A stretch of DNA of 64,000 nucleotides from Oscillatoria acuminata PCC 6304 (GTDB lineage: Bacteria; Cyanobacteriota; Cyanobacteriia; Cyanobacteriales; Laspinemataceae). The translations under genes were made by a program, and so were the position numbers. The notes beneath the pieces are model-generated. The model did no database searches. It was not told the origin of the DNA and was given only the letters and a program-made list of their open reading frames with translations. Of this stretch, positions 37,313 through 45,104 are shown one piece after another. The stretch's first letter is position 1. The number at the start of each line of letters is the position of its first letter. The stretch spans positions 6,635,227-6,699,226 of the forward strand of contig NC_019693.1 in NCBI RefSeq assembly GCF_000317105.1, written 5' to 3'.

Positions 37313-37378
37313 CTACCCAGAACTCTTTCTGAGCCAAAAGTAAAAACCAAAAAACCAGTTAGGGAGATGGGATGTCAT
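37313..37378 (-). CDS. Leader peptide 2 of aroF, aromatic-rich (21 aa)
   Basis: The minus-strand ORF runs from ATG 37376-37378 to TAG 37313-37315. It starts MTSHLPNWFFGFYFWLRKSS and has one further Gly. Codons 8-15 read Trp-Phe-Phe-Gly-Phe-Tyr-Phe-Trp, seven aromatic residues in eight. AGAGG lies nine bases before the ATG. The last codons (AGA AAG AGT TCT GGG) are the segment that can pair with the 5' arm of terminator 2. A ribosome stalled on the aromatic run would leave that segment free and prevent termination; a ribosome reaching the stop would cover it. That is the layout of trp/phe-type attenuation leaders. Confidence 0.87.
   Translation of the reverse strand: MTSHLPNWFFGFYFWLRKSSG
37316..37326 (-). 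promoter_or_regulatory. Antiterminator segment 2
   Basis: Minus-strand AGAGTTCTGGG. Its GTTCTGGG part pairs with CCCGGAAC of terminator 2 (eight pairs including one G-U), extended by A-U and G-U pairs. It is exclusive with the terminator stem. Confidence 0.75.
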
Positions 37379-37420
37379 GGCGATCGCCTCTTTGTTTTGC
37401 GAGATCATTCTTCCAACCAA

Positions 37421-37449
37421 TAAAAAACCGCAGCGTTGCTTCTGCGGTT
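37421..37449 (-). terminator. Attenuator terminator 1
   Basis: Minus strand AACCGCAG, loop AAGCAACG, CTGCGGTT and then a T-run (TTTTTTA). The stem is 8 bp, with CG/CG able to extend inward. It lies between the two leader ORFs. Its first four bases (AACC) also belong to the antiterminator arm CTGGTGAACC. Confidence 0.88.
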
Positions 37450-37493
37450 CACCAGGGGTTTCCATGTCAAAATGGATTCACGGCTGGTGAACC
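37446..37493 (-). promoter_or_regulatory. Antiterminator 1 (GGTTCACCAG / CTGGTGAACC)
   Basis: A perfect 10-bp inverted repeat on the minus strand. GGTTCACCAG (37484-37493) lies in the last codons of leader ORF 1 (Leu-Val-His-Gln) and CTGGTGAACC is at 37446-37455. Pairing sequesters AACC, the start of the terminator 1 stem. Confidence 0.85.
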
Positions 37494-37534
37494 AAGATAA
37501 ACCAAAAATAAAAGAAGGGGCTGGGGTTTAACAT
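37478..37534 (-). CDS. Leader peptide 1 of aroF, aromatic-rich (18 aa)
   Basis: The minus-strand ORF from ATG 37532-37534 to TGA 37478-37480 encodes MLNPSPFFYFWFILVHQP. Codons 7-12 are Phe-Phe-Tyr-Phe-Trp-Phe, so stalling would report charging of all three aromatic tRNAs. No clear Shine-Dalgarno precedes it, which is not unusual in cyanobacteria. The final codons contain GGTTCACCAG, the antiterminator arm. It lies about 40 bases downstream of the likely transcription start and is unrelated in sequence to leader peptide 2 outside the aromatic run, which argues for function rather than simple duplication. Confidence 0.82.
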   Translation of the reverse strand: MLNPSPFFYFWFILVHQP

Positions 37535-37581
37535 GATCAGAAGAATCGATGACTCAATTAAATTTATGCCTAGATACGGTA

Positions 37582-37610
37582 ACCGTAACAAAGCTCAGAC
37601 CTGATGTCAA
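37582..37610 (-). promoter_or_regulatory. Sigma70-type promoter for the aroF leader
   Basis: On the minus strand, TTGACA (37605-37610) is followed by a 17-base spacer and TACGGT (37582-37587). It is correctly placed to start a transcript about 40 bases before leader ORF 1. Confidence 0.72.
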
Positions 37611-37835
37611 CCCCTCCGGTGCGATCGCTTTCAATCGTCATTTCTACCTAGAGATAGAGACAGGGAAACACTCACCAGGTGCAGTCCTCCCATCCCAACC
37701 CTCCTCAGCTTACTAAATAAGGAGACAGACGAGGTTTCTCAAACTCACGGGAACCGAAGCCGGGTTTGAAGAGATAACTTGTTCCCCCTCACTTAAATTT
37801 AGGAAAGAACCCCAGTTTCTCAAGCGAACATGAGA

Positions 37836-39359
37836 TCAATCCCTTGTCCCTCCTTCAGCAGGCAGTTGTTGCGATGAATTTTGACGGCGTTTAACTTGTT
37901 CAATATCTCGATATTCCGCTTGGGGTTGTTCATAGCATTGGGTTTCACCGGGCAATTGTAATCCCGATTCCTCATGGAGAGCCTCAAAAATCCCCTCCGC
38001 TCGTTGACGGAGTTGTTCTTCATCTAATAGGCGATCGCCAAAGGCATTGATGGAAATATTATTCGCTCCTAATTCTTTTTCTGGGGTAATCACGGTGACT
38101 ATTTCTTCCCCGGCAATATTTTTGACCTTAACGACATAAGCATTGCGATAATCCGTCCCTTCGTAACTCGCATCCGCCTGGGGGTCTGCCAATTGATAGC
38201 CGTAAGATTCCAGCAGTTCCACCACCGTATCGGCAATTTCCGCCCGCATTTGGGAGAGAATCACTTGCATTTTAGCTTCGTTGGCAATGTCCGCTAGTTC
38301 CGGACGGAGGGCTGCAATTTGTTGGGCTAATTCCTGAATTTGTTCTGTGGTTAGGGTGGATTCCCCTGTGGTGAGTTGTTGTTGAAACGTATCGAGCTTT
38401 TGGTGATAAGCACTTAACCGTCCATCGGTCCAATAATCCACTTCTGCCTGAAAGGTTTCGACTTCCCCCCCAGATTCTCCCAGTTCAATTTCGATTTGCC
38501 GATGGGCTTGCACTTCCGTAATTAGGGTTTGCAAATCTTCTAATGTTGCGGTATAATAAAGTAACCATTCTTGTTCTTTTTGTTCCAGTTCTAGGCGCAA
38601 ATCGGCGAGTTTGAGATAGGTGTCTTGGGAGGTGGCGATCGCCGCTTCAAAAACCCCAGCAGCTAAGTTTTGGTTGGCCAAGTCTAAATTGCGCCGTAAG
38701 TCAGCCAGTTGATGCGGAGCAAAGCGCTGGTGTTGGTAATCGCGATCGATTTGCTGCCAGATTTGTTCCACATCCGTGAGCAGTTCTTGGGCCAATTTTG
38801 CTTTATATTGTCGTTCCTGTTCTAGGGTGTCAAATACTCGGTCAATTTGCTGTTGGAGCATTTGTTGTCCCGTTTCCCGCGCTTGTCGTTCTTCCTTCAA
38901 GAGTTCGGAGAATTTCTGATTTAATTGTTGATTAAGAGCCAGATATTCTTGACGTTGGTCCGCTGTAATGCGAAGATATTCAGTCCGCTGTTTTTCAAAA
39001 CCCGATCGCATGGCAGAAGTGAGGCGATCGCCTTCTTGAAGGAGCGCCTGTTGTTGTCGCACCTCGGCTTCTCGGACCGCTTGCTGAAAGTCTTGGCGCT
39101 GTATTCGCAATCGCTGTTGGGTATTCCGTTCCAGTTCCCCCAGGTTACTCCGCAGGCGTTGTGCCTCTTGTTCCTGCTGTTTCGCACGGTGTTCTAAGGG
39201 AACGAGGCGTTGCTGCATTTCTCGATTCGCCTCGGCACGCATCCGATTCAGGCGATCGGGTAAGTCTTGTTGCAGCGATCGCAATCGGCTATCCTGTTCC
39301 TGTAATCGCCGTAAGTCGGGTTCACTAATACTCACATATCGTTCTTTTCTACCACTCAT
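37836..39359 (-). CDS. Coiled-coil protein paired with the multi-AAA ATPase
   Basis: A 507-residue, Gln/Glu/Arg-rich protein starting MSGRKERYVSISEPDLRRLQ. Residues about 15-370 are almost continuously heptad-patterned coiled coil (RLRSLQQDLPDRLNRMRAEA, LAQQIAALRPELADIANEAK). Residues about 380-470 form a compact domain, VELLESYGYQLADPQADASY and YVVKVKNIAGEEIVTVITPE, with alternating strands. It has no signal or membrane segment. It is preceded on the same strand by a multi-AAA ATPase at 39683 and is likely its structural partner or substrate. The family was not recognised. Confidence 0.75.
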   Translation of the reverse strand: MSGRKERYVSISEPDLRRLQEQDSRLRSLQQDLPDRLNRMRAEANREMQQRLVPLEHRAKQQEQEAQRLRSNLGELERNTQQRLRIQRQDFQQAVREAEVRQQQALLQEGDRLTSAMRSGFEKQRTEYLRITADQRQEYLALNQQLNQKFSELLKEERQARETGQQMLQQQIDRVFDTLEQERQYKAKLAQELLTDVEQIWQQIDRDYQHQRFAPHQLADLRRNLDLANQNLAAGVFEAAIATSQDTYLKLADLRLELEQKEQEWLLYYTATLEDLQTLITEVQAHRQIEIELGESGGEVETFQAEVDYWTDGRLSAYHQKLDTFQQQLTTGESTLTTEQIQELAQQIAALRPELADIANEAKMQVILSQMRAEIADTVVELLESYGYQLADPQADASYEGTDYRNAYVVKVKNIAGEEIVTVITPEKELGANNISINAFGDRLLDEEQLRQRAEGIFEALHEESGLQLPGETQCYEQPQAEYRDIEQVKRRQNSSQQLPAEGGTRD

Positions 39360-39490
39360 TTGGCTCTCCGGTTATTGATTATTTTGTTAATGAGGACACT
39401 GTTGGTTGAGGGGAGACCTAACCCCCCAACCCCCTTCCCTCTGAGGGAAGGGGGAGCCGAAACGCCCCTGAGCCAACAAACATTTATTCC

Positions 39491-39624
39491 TGATTCTCCC
39501 TCTCCTCTATAGAGAGGGCCGGGGAGAGGTCTCTTGATTCTCCCTCTCCTCTATAGAGAGGGCCGGGGAGAGGTCTCTTGATTCTCCCTCTCCTCTATAG
39601 AGAGGGCCGGGGAGAGGTCTCTTT
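39491..39624. repeat. Three tandem 44-bp hairpin repeats
   Basis: Units begin GATTCTCCCTCTCCTCTATA at 39492, 39536 and 39580. Each contains CCCTCTCCTC paired with the GAGAGGG and GGGGAGAGG parts that follow. The upstream stretch at 39417-39450 (CCCCCTTCCCTC/GAGGGAAGGGGG) is a further hairpin. Confidence 0.88.
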
Positions 39625-39682
39625 CATGATTCGCCAAAAGCATTTTATAGCAACTCTAAATCATTTAAACAATTGATTTTAG

Positions 39683-42355
39683 TTAGCCTAAGTTGAATGA
39701 CGGTAAATCATGTTTAGCAAAGGTAATCATTGCTTCCCCTTCCAGGTTGTCGCGGATGAGACGAACCTGTTGTAATTGGACCATTGCCTCAAACAGATTG
39801 CGGACATCTCGGGCGTTACCAAAGTGGCGATCGCGCATCTGGTACATCCAATTCAGTCTTTCTAATACCGCTTGTTGTACCTCCGGAAGACAACGGTAAG
39901 CAGGTTTAGAAGTCCGGCAATAGGACAGGAAAATTTCTAGCATTTCCTCCCCGGTATAGTCGGGAAATTCGATGGTTTTGGCGATGCGGGACTGGAGACC
40001 CGGATTGGTGGCTAAAAAGGCTTGCATCGGTTGGGTATAACCGGCAAAAATTACTACAAGGCGATCGCGATAATTTTCCAGCATCGGGACAAGGGTATCC
40101 ACGGCTTCTTGACCATAATCCTGTCCCCCTCCCCTGTGTGATGCCAGCGCATAGGCTTCATCAATCAACAAAATTCCATCCAGGGCTTCTTCGACTTTCC
40201 CCCGGGTTTTTGGGGCGGTTTGTCCTACATATTCCGCCACCAATGAATCTCGGGGTTTATCAACTTTAATCAGTTGGCCTTTTTTGAGAATTCCCAAGGC
40301 TTTAAAAATTGCCCCTACCAGTTCCGCAACCGTGGTTTTTCCAGTTCCGGGATTGCCTAAAAAAACCAGATGGCGGGTGATGCGATCGTCGGTTTCATAT
40401 CCCGCTTGTCGCAATCGTTGTTTCGCCTGTTCACTAGCGACTAATTCATGCATCGCCGCTTTGACTGAACTTAACCCAATCATCGCATCTAGTTCCTGGA
40501 GTAACCCTTCTAAGCTGGCCTGATTTCGTCGCCCGGAACCGGCAGCAATGGCCGCAAAATCTAACTCCGGTTGTTCACAATTGCCCGGAATAATCCGCAT
40601 TTTTTCTCCTTCTATGCTCAATGCTGCCCGGTCAATATTCTGGGTTTGTAACTCAATTAAATCATCGGTAAATAGGTCGGCGATCGCTTCATTAACTCCC
40701 CGTCCTCCATAGTTTTGTGCCGGTTCATAAGTGGTGCGGACTAAAGCCGTTAATCCAGGCTCATCAACAACCACCTCAATGTTATATCGCTCCTGAGCAA
40801 ACCGTTTCAGTAACCGAAAAATCATCTCTGTCTGTTCCGCTAGTTCCAAGCGAGTGAGGGGAATTACTTTATCAATCCGCCCGATAAATTCTGGAGGCAA
40901 ATATCCGTTTTTTTGTAAGATTTCCTTAGCCCGATTCGGCGTTTCGCTAATGGCTTCACTGGCTAAATTGGTGGTCAACAAACAAATCGTATCTTTCGGG
41001 GAAATCACCGTCCCATTCACATCACTAGCGCGCCCTTCATCAAAAAAAGCTAACAGTTGCCGCCAGATAGACTCATGGGCTTTTTCAATTTCATCAAACA
41101 ACAAAATACAGCGCTGCTGATTCCGTCGCAAAGCATTGGGTAACCATCCCCCCTGTTCTGAACCGACATATCCTAGGGGACTACCAAACAGATTGGAGAC
41201 TTTATGTTCTTCTCCATATTCCCCCATATCACACCGTTCCAAGGGGGTTCCAAGGGCTGATGCAAGGGCTTTACTCAGTTCGGTTTTGCCTGTTCCTGTG
41301 GGTCCTGGTAACAAAATGACCAAGGGTTTAGGACTTTTTTGGGCGGCGATTTTGCCCCGGACTAATTTAACCAGAGTGGCGACTGCTTCGGAATGTCCAA
41401 TCACCTGTTGCCGGAGTTTTTCCGTCAATTCTGCCGCTGTTGGCAGGGGCATTGTCTGCATCCATTGTTCTCGTTCTGCCTGTTTTAAGGAAAATTCTGC
41501 ACTGGATAGAAACCGCTCATGCCAATATTTTAACGGTTTAGATTCTTGGGTTAAAGCGGTGGTTAATTGCTTCAATTCATTCCAGGCAATTTTTTGTTGA
41601 TATTTTAACCGAAAACGCTGGATTAAATAGCCGATTTCCGAAGCAGGGGGCGTCCCGACATTACAAATATTCACCAAATTTTGAGAACGCTCGCGGTTCA
41701 GCAAAAGATTACTCAAAAATGTTAAACCAATTTGCTGACAAAAGGATTGGAGTTCTGAATAAGTATCTTGATGGAAAATAAACACGCATAAATTGCGATT
41801 AGTCGGCAATAATCGCGACCATTCTACAATTGCGCTATCCAGTTGCCGCAATAGCTCAAATCGCCGCAAATCTTCGGGATTCGCAAAAACGATCGCAGAG
41901 GATTGGCGAGTATCTTCCATAAAATTTTGCAACAAAGGCAGCACATCCCGGTCCTGCATTCGTTGGGGACGAGTTGTGGAGGGAGAGGGGTGAGGATTGG
42001 GGGGAGTTTCTGGGGTTTGCTGGGCGTTTTTTTTGCCTAAAAATCGCTTTTTTCGTCCCAAAGGACCGGGGGTAACCTTGATGTCAGATTGGCCCTGAAC
42101 CGGAGAGGGAATCGGAGGGCGTAACAAGGCGCGATCGCGAGAGTCTGTATCCAGAAAATACAGTTTCCGATTGCCGGAATAAAAAGCAATTCTCTGATAT
42201 CCTTGACCCTTAAGATAGCGATGCAATACCTGTTCGATATCTTGGAGAATTAAATCCTCACTACAAAACGAATCACTGGTATTTGCTCCATATAAGAGCA
42301 GAAAGCGATCGCCAGTTGCCTCTCGTATTCCCTGGGTAATTCGCTCAATCGTCAC
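39683..42355 (-). CDS. Multi-AAA+ ATPase: ClpB-like module plus CbbX/SpoVK-like module
   Basis: An 890-residue protein. Residues 1-300 resemble a degenerate AAA fold without Walker residues (RFLLLYGANTSDSF, NLCVFIFHQD) and include a Pro/Ser-rich linker near 95-125. The first active module has Walker A LLPGPTGTGKTELSKALASA (about 350), Walker B CILLFDEIEKAHE (about 415) and sensor LLTTNLAS, as in Clp/Hsp100 D2 domains. The second has HLVFLGNPGTGKTTVAELVG (about 665), GILLIDEAYAL (about 728) and LVVIFAGYTQPM, as in CbbX/SpoVK. The two together in one chain is uncommon. A coiled-coil protein gene follows on the same strand. Inference: a remodelling machine for a protein assembly. Confidence 0.85.
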   Translation of the reverse strand: MTIERITQGIREATGDRFLLLYGANTSDSFCSEDLILQDIEQVLHRYLKGQGYQRIAFYSGNRKLYFLDTDSRDRALLRPPIPSPVQGQSDIKVTPGPLGRKKRFLGKKNAQQTPETPPNPHPSPSTTRPQRMQDRDVLPLLQNFMEDTRQSSAIVFANPEDLRRFELLRQLDSAIVEWSRLLPTNRNLCVFIFHQDTYSELQSFCQQIGLTFLSNLLLNRERSQNLVNICNVGTPPASEIGYLIQRFRLKYQQKIAWNELKQLTTALTQESKPLKYWHERFLSSAEFSLKQAEREQWMQTMPLPTAAELTEKLRQQVIGHSEAVATLVKLVRGKIAAQKSPKPLVILLPGPTGTGKTELSKALASALGTPLERCDMGEYGEEHKVSNLFGSPLGYVGSEQGGWLPNALRRNQQRCILLFDEIEKAHESIWRQLLAFFDEGRASDVNGTVISPKDTICLLTTNLASEAISETPNRAKEILQKNGYLPPEFIGRIDKVIPLTRLELAEQTEMIFRLLKRFAQERYNIEVVVDEPGLTALVRTTYEPAQNYGGRGVNEAIADLFTDDLIELQTQNIDRAALSIEGEKMRIIPGNCEQPELDFAAIAAGSGRRNQASLEGLLQELDAMIGLSSVKAAMHELVASEQAKQRLRQAGYETDDRITRHLVFLGNPGTGKTTVAELVGAIFKALGILKKGQLIKVDKPRDSLVAEYVGQTAPKTRGKVEEALDGILLIDEAYALASHRGGGQDYGQEAVDTLVPMLENYRDRLVVIFAGYTQPMQAFLATNPGLQSRIAKTIEFPDYTGEEMLEIFLSYCRTSKPAYRCLPEVQQAVLERLNWMYQMRDRHFGNARDVRNLFEAMVQLQQVRLIRDNLEGEAMITFAKHDLPSFNLG

Positions 42356-42612
42356 GCTGGTTGTCCTCTGCTGATATTCCCTACAATGCCGGTTCTCGAA
42401 AGTGTATTATATAGCGTTGTTCATGGTTATTGGCGAACGCACTCCCCAAATGTATCTCATCACTATAGGCAACGCTATAACAGTTCAGCAAAACTACCCC
42501 GATTCTATCTCCTGTTTGCTCTAGGCGATCGGTACAGTAGCGGGAAGACAAACCGGGTTTCTTGTCTTAGCGAGGGGAACTGGCCCCTACCCCGCCAGGG
42601 AAATCGTTGGTC

Positions 42613-42660
42613 AGAATGAGACTTATTCTCGTATAATTAGGTAAAATAAGACTCGTTATT
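42613..42660 (+). promoter_or_regulatory. Candidate Zur operators flanking the znuA -10 box
   Basis: Two palindromes lie just before znuA: AGAAT-GAGACTT-ATTCT (42613-42629) and AATAA-GACTCG-TTATT (42645-42660). TATAAT at 42632-42637 sits between them, so a bound repressor would occlude the promoter. The form is close to the AT-rich inverted repeats bound by Zur. Confidence 0.6.
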
Positions 42661-42677
42661 AAAAGTCCCTGGAACTC

Positions 42678-43658
42678 ATGGTGATTTCTAAAATTTTGAG
42701 CCGATCGCTCATTCCACTGCTGCTATTGCCGATGGCGATCGCCTGTCGTGAACCCGTTGCACAGACGGAGACTGACACCCAACTCGCGGCATCGGACGCC
42801 CCCTCCCTGAATGTTGTGGCAACATTTCTGCCCATGTATTGGTTTACTCGCGCTGTGACGGGGGATAGCGCACAGGTGCAAGTGCTGATTCCTCCGGGAA
42901 GCGATGTCCATGAATACCAAGCGCGACCTGCCGATGTCCAGGCGATCTCCACTGCCAATATTTTAGTCAAAAATGGCATCGGTTTAGAGGAATTTCTGGA
43001 CAATACAATTGCTAATGCCAATAATCCCAACCTACAGGAAATTAATGCGAGTGCAGGGATTCAACCTTTAAATGACAATACCCCGGTTGTGAAAGCGGTG
43101 GATAGCAGTCATGATCATGATCATGATGAAGAACATCACCATGATCATGCCGAAGGTAATCCTCATGTTTGGCTTGATCCCGTATTCGCTCAACAACAAG
43201 TTACCACAATTCGAGAGGGTTTAATCGCCGCATATCCGGCCAATAAAGCTATTTATGAAGCCAATGCAGACGCTTATATTCAACAATTAAACCAACTGGA
43301 TCAAGAGTTTCGGCAGACTTTATCTCAATATCCCAATTGTAGCTTTATTACCTTTCATGATGCCTATCCTTATCTAGCCAATCGGTACAATTTACAGCAA
43401 GTTGCTGTTGTGTCTGTGCCGGATGCGAGTCTGTCTCCCCAGGATCTCCAAAAAACAGTGCAAGCGGTTCAACAGTATCAAGCGAAGGCACTATTTTCTG
43501 AACCGCAAGTGGAAAATCGAGTATTGAGAACTCTGGCAACGGACCTGAATTTACCGCTATATGAAATTGACCCTTTAGAATCGGGACCCCTTGACCCCCA
43601 ACATTATTTGACTGCGATGCGGGGAAATTTAGAAACAATTGTAAATGCTTGTCGGTAA
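42678..43658 (+). CDS. znuA: Zinc ABC transporter substrate-binding lipoprotein ZnuA
   Basis: A 326-residue periplasmic zinc-binding protein. An N-terminal lipoprotein signal ends LLLPMAIAC (lipobox Cys near residue 23). Metal-ligand motifs include SDVHEYQARPADVQ and NPHVWLDPVFA. A His/Asp-rich loop DHDHDEEHHHDH lies between them, which is typical of ZnuA rather than MntA. The last ligand lies in FITFHDAYPYLA with the downstream acidic residues. The gene starts at ATG 42678, just after the putative Zur sites, and is followed closely by znuC. It should be induced under zinc shortage. Confidence 0.93.
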   Translation: MVISKILSRSLIPLLLLPMAIACREPVAQTETDTQLAASDAPSLNVVATFLPMYWFTRAVTGDSAQVQVLIPPGSDVHEYQARPADVQAISTANILVKNGIGLEEFLDNTIANANNPNLQEINASAGIQPLNDNTPVVKAVDSSHDHDHDEEHHHDHAEGNPHVWLDPVFAQQQVTTIREGLIAAYPANKAIYEANADAYIQQLNQLDQEFRQTLSQYPNCSFITFHDAYPYLANRYNLQQVAVVSVPDASLSPQDLQKTVQAVQQYQAKALFSEPQVENRVLRTLATDLNLPLYEIDPLESGPLDPQHYLTAMRGNLETIVNACR

Positions 43659-43663
43659 CTACT

Positions 43664-44494
43664 ATGAGAATGGGTGAAGAGTGGGATGGTAATCGCCGGG
43701 AATTAGATGCGGCTTTTACTCGGGATTACTCGATTGTTAAAATTGAAAATCTGAGTGTTTACCGAGGCACTTATCCGGCCTTGCGGGATGTTTCTTTTGA
43801 ATTAAAGTCGGGAACGAATGTCGCCGTAGTTGGGCCAAATGGGGCGGGAAAAAGCACCTTAGTTCAAGCGATTTTAGGGTTAATTCCCCGCAGTTCGGGC
43901 CAGGTGGAAATTATGGGAAGACCTTTAGAAAAACTGGGCCGGTTGCGATCGCATCTCGGTTATATTCCCCAGACTTTTCTGTTCGATCGCACCTTTCCCG
44001 TTTCCGTTGGGGAAGTCGTGGGACTCGGATGGCAAGAACGGGAACCGTTTTCCCTCTGGCGAATGCAGCGGTTTCCCTGGCAGTCGAACCCCGAGAAAGA
44101 GACGGCAGTCCTGTCAGCATTGCGGCGAGTGGATGCCTTGCATTTGCGCCATCGGGCAGTCGGTGCTCTGAGTGGAGGACAATTAAAGCGGGTATTACTC
44201 GCCTATTGTTTAGTCATGTCTCGCCAATTGCTGATTTTAGATGAGGCATTGGCAGGAGTTGATGTTCAGGGAGAGGCGGATTTTTACACCCTGTTAAATG
44301 AGTTGAAAACTGAACAAAATTGGACGGTTTTGCAAGTATCCCATGACCTGAATATGGTCAATCGCCATTGCGATCGCGTGATTTGTTTAAATCAAACCCT
44401 CGTCTGTAGCGGTGCACCGGATATTGCCCTAGCGCCTCAAAATTTGTTAGCGACTTATGGTCCAGGTTTTGCTCACTATCATCATGATCATTGA
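43664..44494 (+). CDS. znuC: Zinc ABC transporter ATPase ZnuC
   Basis: The ATG at 43664 (MRMGEEWDGNR), five bases after the znuA stop, is the likely start; a TTG at 43649 would overlap znuA. It has Walker A VVGPNGAGKSTLVQAILG, Q-loop YIPQTFLFDRTFP, signature LSGGQLKRVLLA and Walker B LLILDEALAGVD. The C terminus is His-rich (FAHYHHDH), as in metal importers. It energises the permease encoded at 45105, from which it is separated by an opposite-strand regulator. Confidence 0.92.
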   Translation: MRMGEEWDGNRRELDAAFTRDYSIVKIENLSVYRGTYPALRDVSFELKSGTNVAVVGPNGAGKSTLVQAILGLIPRSSGQVEIMGRPLEKLGRLRSHLGYIPQTFLFDRTFPVSVGEVVGLGWQEREPFSLWRMQRFPWQSNPEKETAVLSALRRVDALHLRHRAVGALSGGQLKRVLLAYCLVMSRQLLILDEALAGVDVQGEADFYTLLNELKTEQNWTVLQVSHDLNMVNRHCDRVICLNQTLVCSGAPDIALAPQNLLATYGPGFAHYHHDH

Positions 44495-44530
44495 GGTCAT
44501 TTGTCATTTGTCATTGGGGAATGGGGGAGA

Positions 44531-44619
44531 AGTTCGTAGTAACGACTTCAGTCGTTCTCTTAGTTCGTAGTAACGACTTCAGTCGTTCTCTTAGTTCGTA
44601 GTAACGACTTCAGTCGTTC
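44531..44619. repeat. Three tandem 31-bp repeats with an internal hairpin
   Basis: Units start at 44531, 44562 and 44593 (AGTTCGTAGTAACGACTTCA), each with ACGACT/AGTCGT able to pair. A related single copy occurs near 23139. The array separates znuC from the convergent smtB-like gene. Confidence 0.9.
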
Positions 44620-44635
44620 CCCCTCTCTATCCCCT

Positions 44636-45043
44636 TCATTCCTCATCCAAATGTTCCGTAACTGCCTCATACAAACTAACAACATGATTATCCTGAAGGC
44701 GATAATAAACCCGGCGTCCTTCTTTGCGATAACTCACCAAGCGAATTGCTTTTAAATTTCGCAATTGATGGGAAACAGCAGATTCAGTCATCTGGACAAT
44801 TTCCGCTAATTCATGAACGCAGAGTTCTTTTAATGCCAAGGCGGAAATAATTCGCAAGCGATTGGCATCCCCGAGAAAGCTGAAAAACTCCGCCATCCGT
44901 TGCGCTTTGTTTTCATTCAGTAGCTGATTTTGGATACTGTTGATATTCTCTAGGTCGATCGCGTGTTCGGACGTGCATTCGAGTTCATCGGATTGGGGTA
45001 GGGAGTCTACGGCCATTTTATCGGTAGAATAGTTAACTGCCAT
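44636..45043 (-). CDS. smtB: SmtB/ArsR-family zinc-sensing repressor
   Basis: A 135-residue winged-helix repressor. The DNA-binding part has [20 protein letters not shown], including the Cys-Val-His of the alpha-3 site, followed by [20 protein letters not shown]. The C-terminal helix [18 protein letters not shown] carries the Asp/His..His/Glu arrangement of the zinc-sensing alpha-5 site of SmtB. An N-terminal extension with ECTSEH adds a possible extra ligand. It lies inside the znu locus on the opposite strand, divergent from znuB, with a candidate operator between them. The SmtB class is released by zinc and normally controls export or storage, so its target here may be itself or a gene elsewhere. 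Confidence 0.88.
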   Translation of the reverse strand: MAVNYSTDKMAVDSLPQSDELECTSEHAIDLENINSIQNQLLNENKAQRMAEFFSFLGDANRLRIISALALKELCVHELAEIVQMTESAVSHQLRNLKAIRLVSYRKEGRRVYYRLQDNHVVSLYEAVTEHLDEE

Positions 45044-45076
45044 GATTTAGATTGAGGGAAATTTTACTAAAAACTT

Positions 45077-45092
45077 GAATACTTGATTATTC
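45077..45092. promoter_or_regulatory. Candidate SmtB-type operator (GAATA-N6-TATTC)
   Basis: A perfect inverted repeat, GAATA CTTGAT TATTC, in the 61-base space between the divergent smtB and znuB starts. It matches the core of ArsR/SmtB operators. Confidence 0.62.
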
Positions 45093-45104
45093 TTTCACCT
45101 ATTA

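Noticed and set aside
37216-37350. 45-residue N-terminal extension of DAHP synthase
   Set aside because: It would translate the attenuator hairpin. The AAGGAG-backed ATG at 37213-37215 matches the family start.
37253-37610. A metabolite-binding riboswitch or T-box instead of attenuation
   Set aside because: No conserved T-box or riboswitch core was seen, whereas aromatic-rich ORFs overlap both antiterminators as attenuation requires.
42386-42619. 77-codon ORF upstream of znuA
   Set aside because: No ribosome site or motif, and it ends in the putative Zur operator region.
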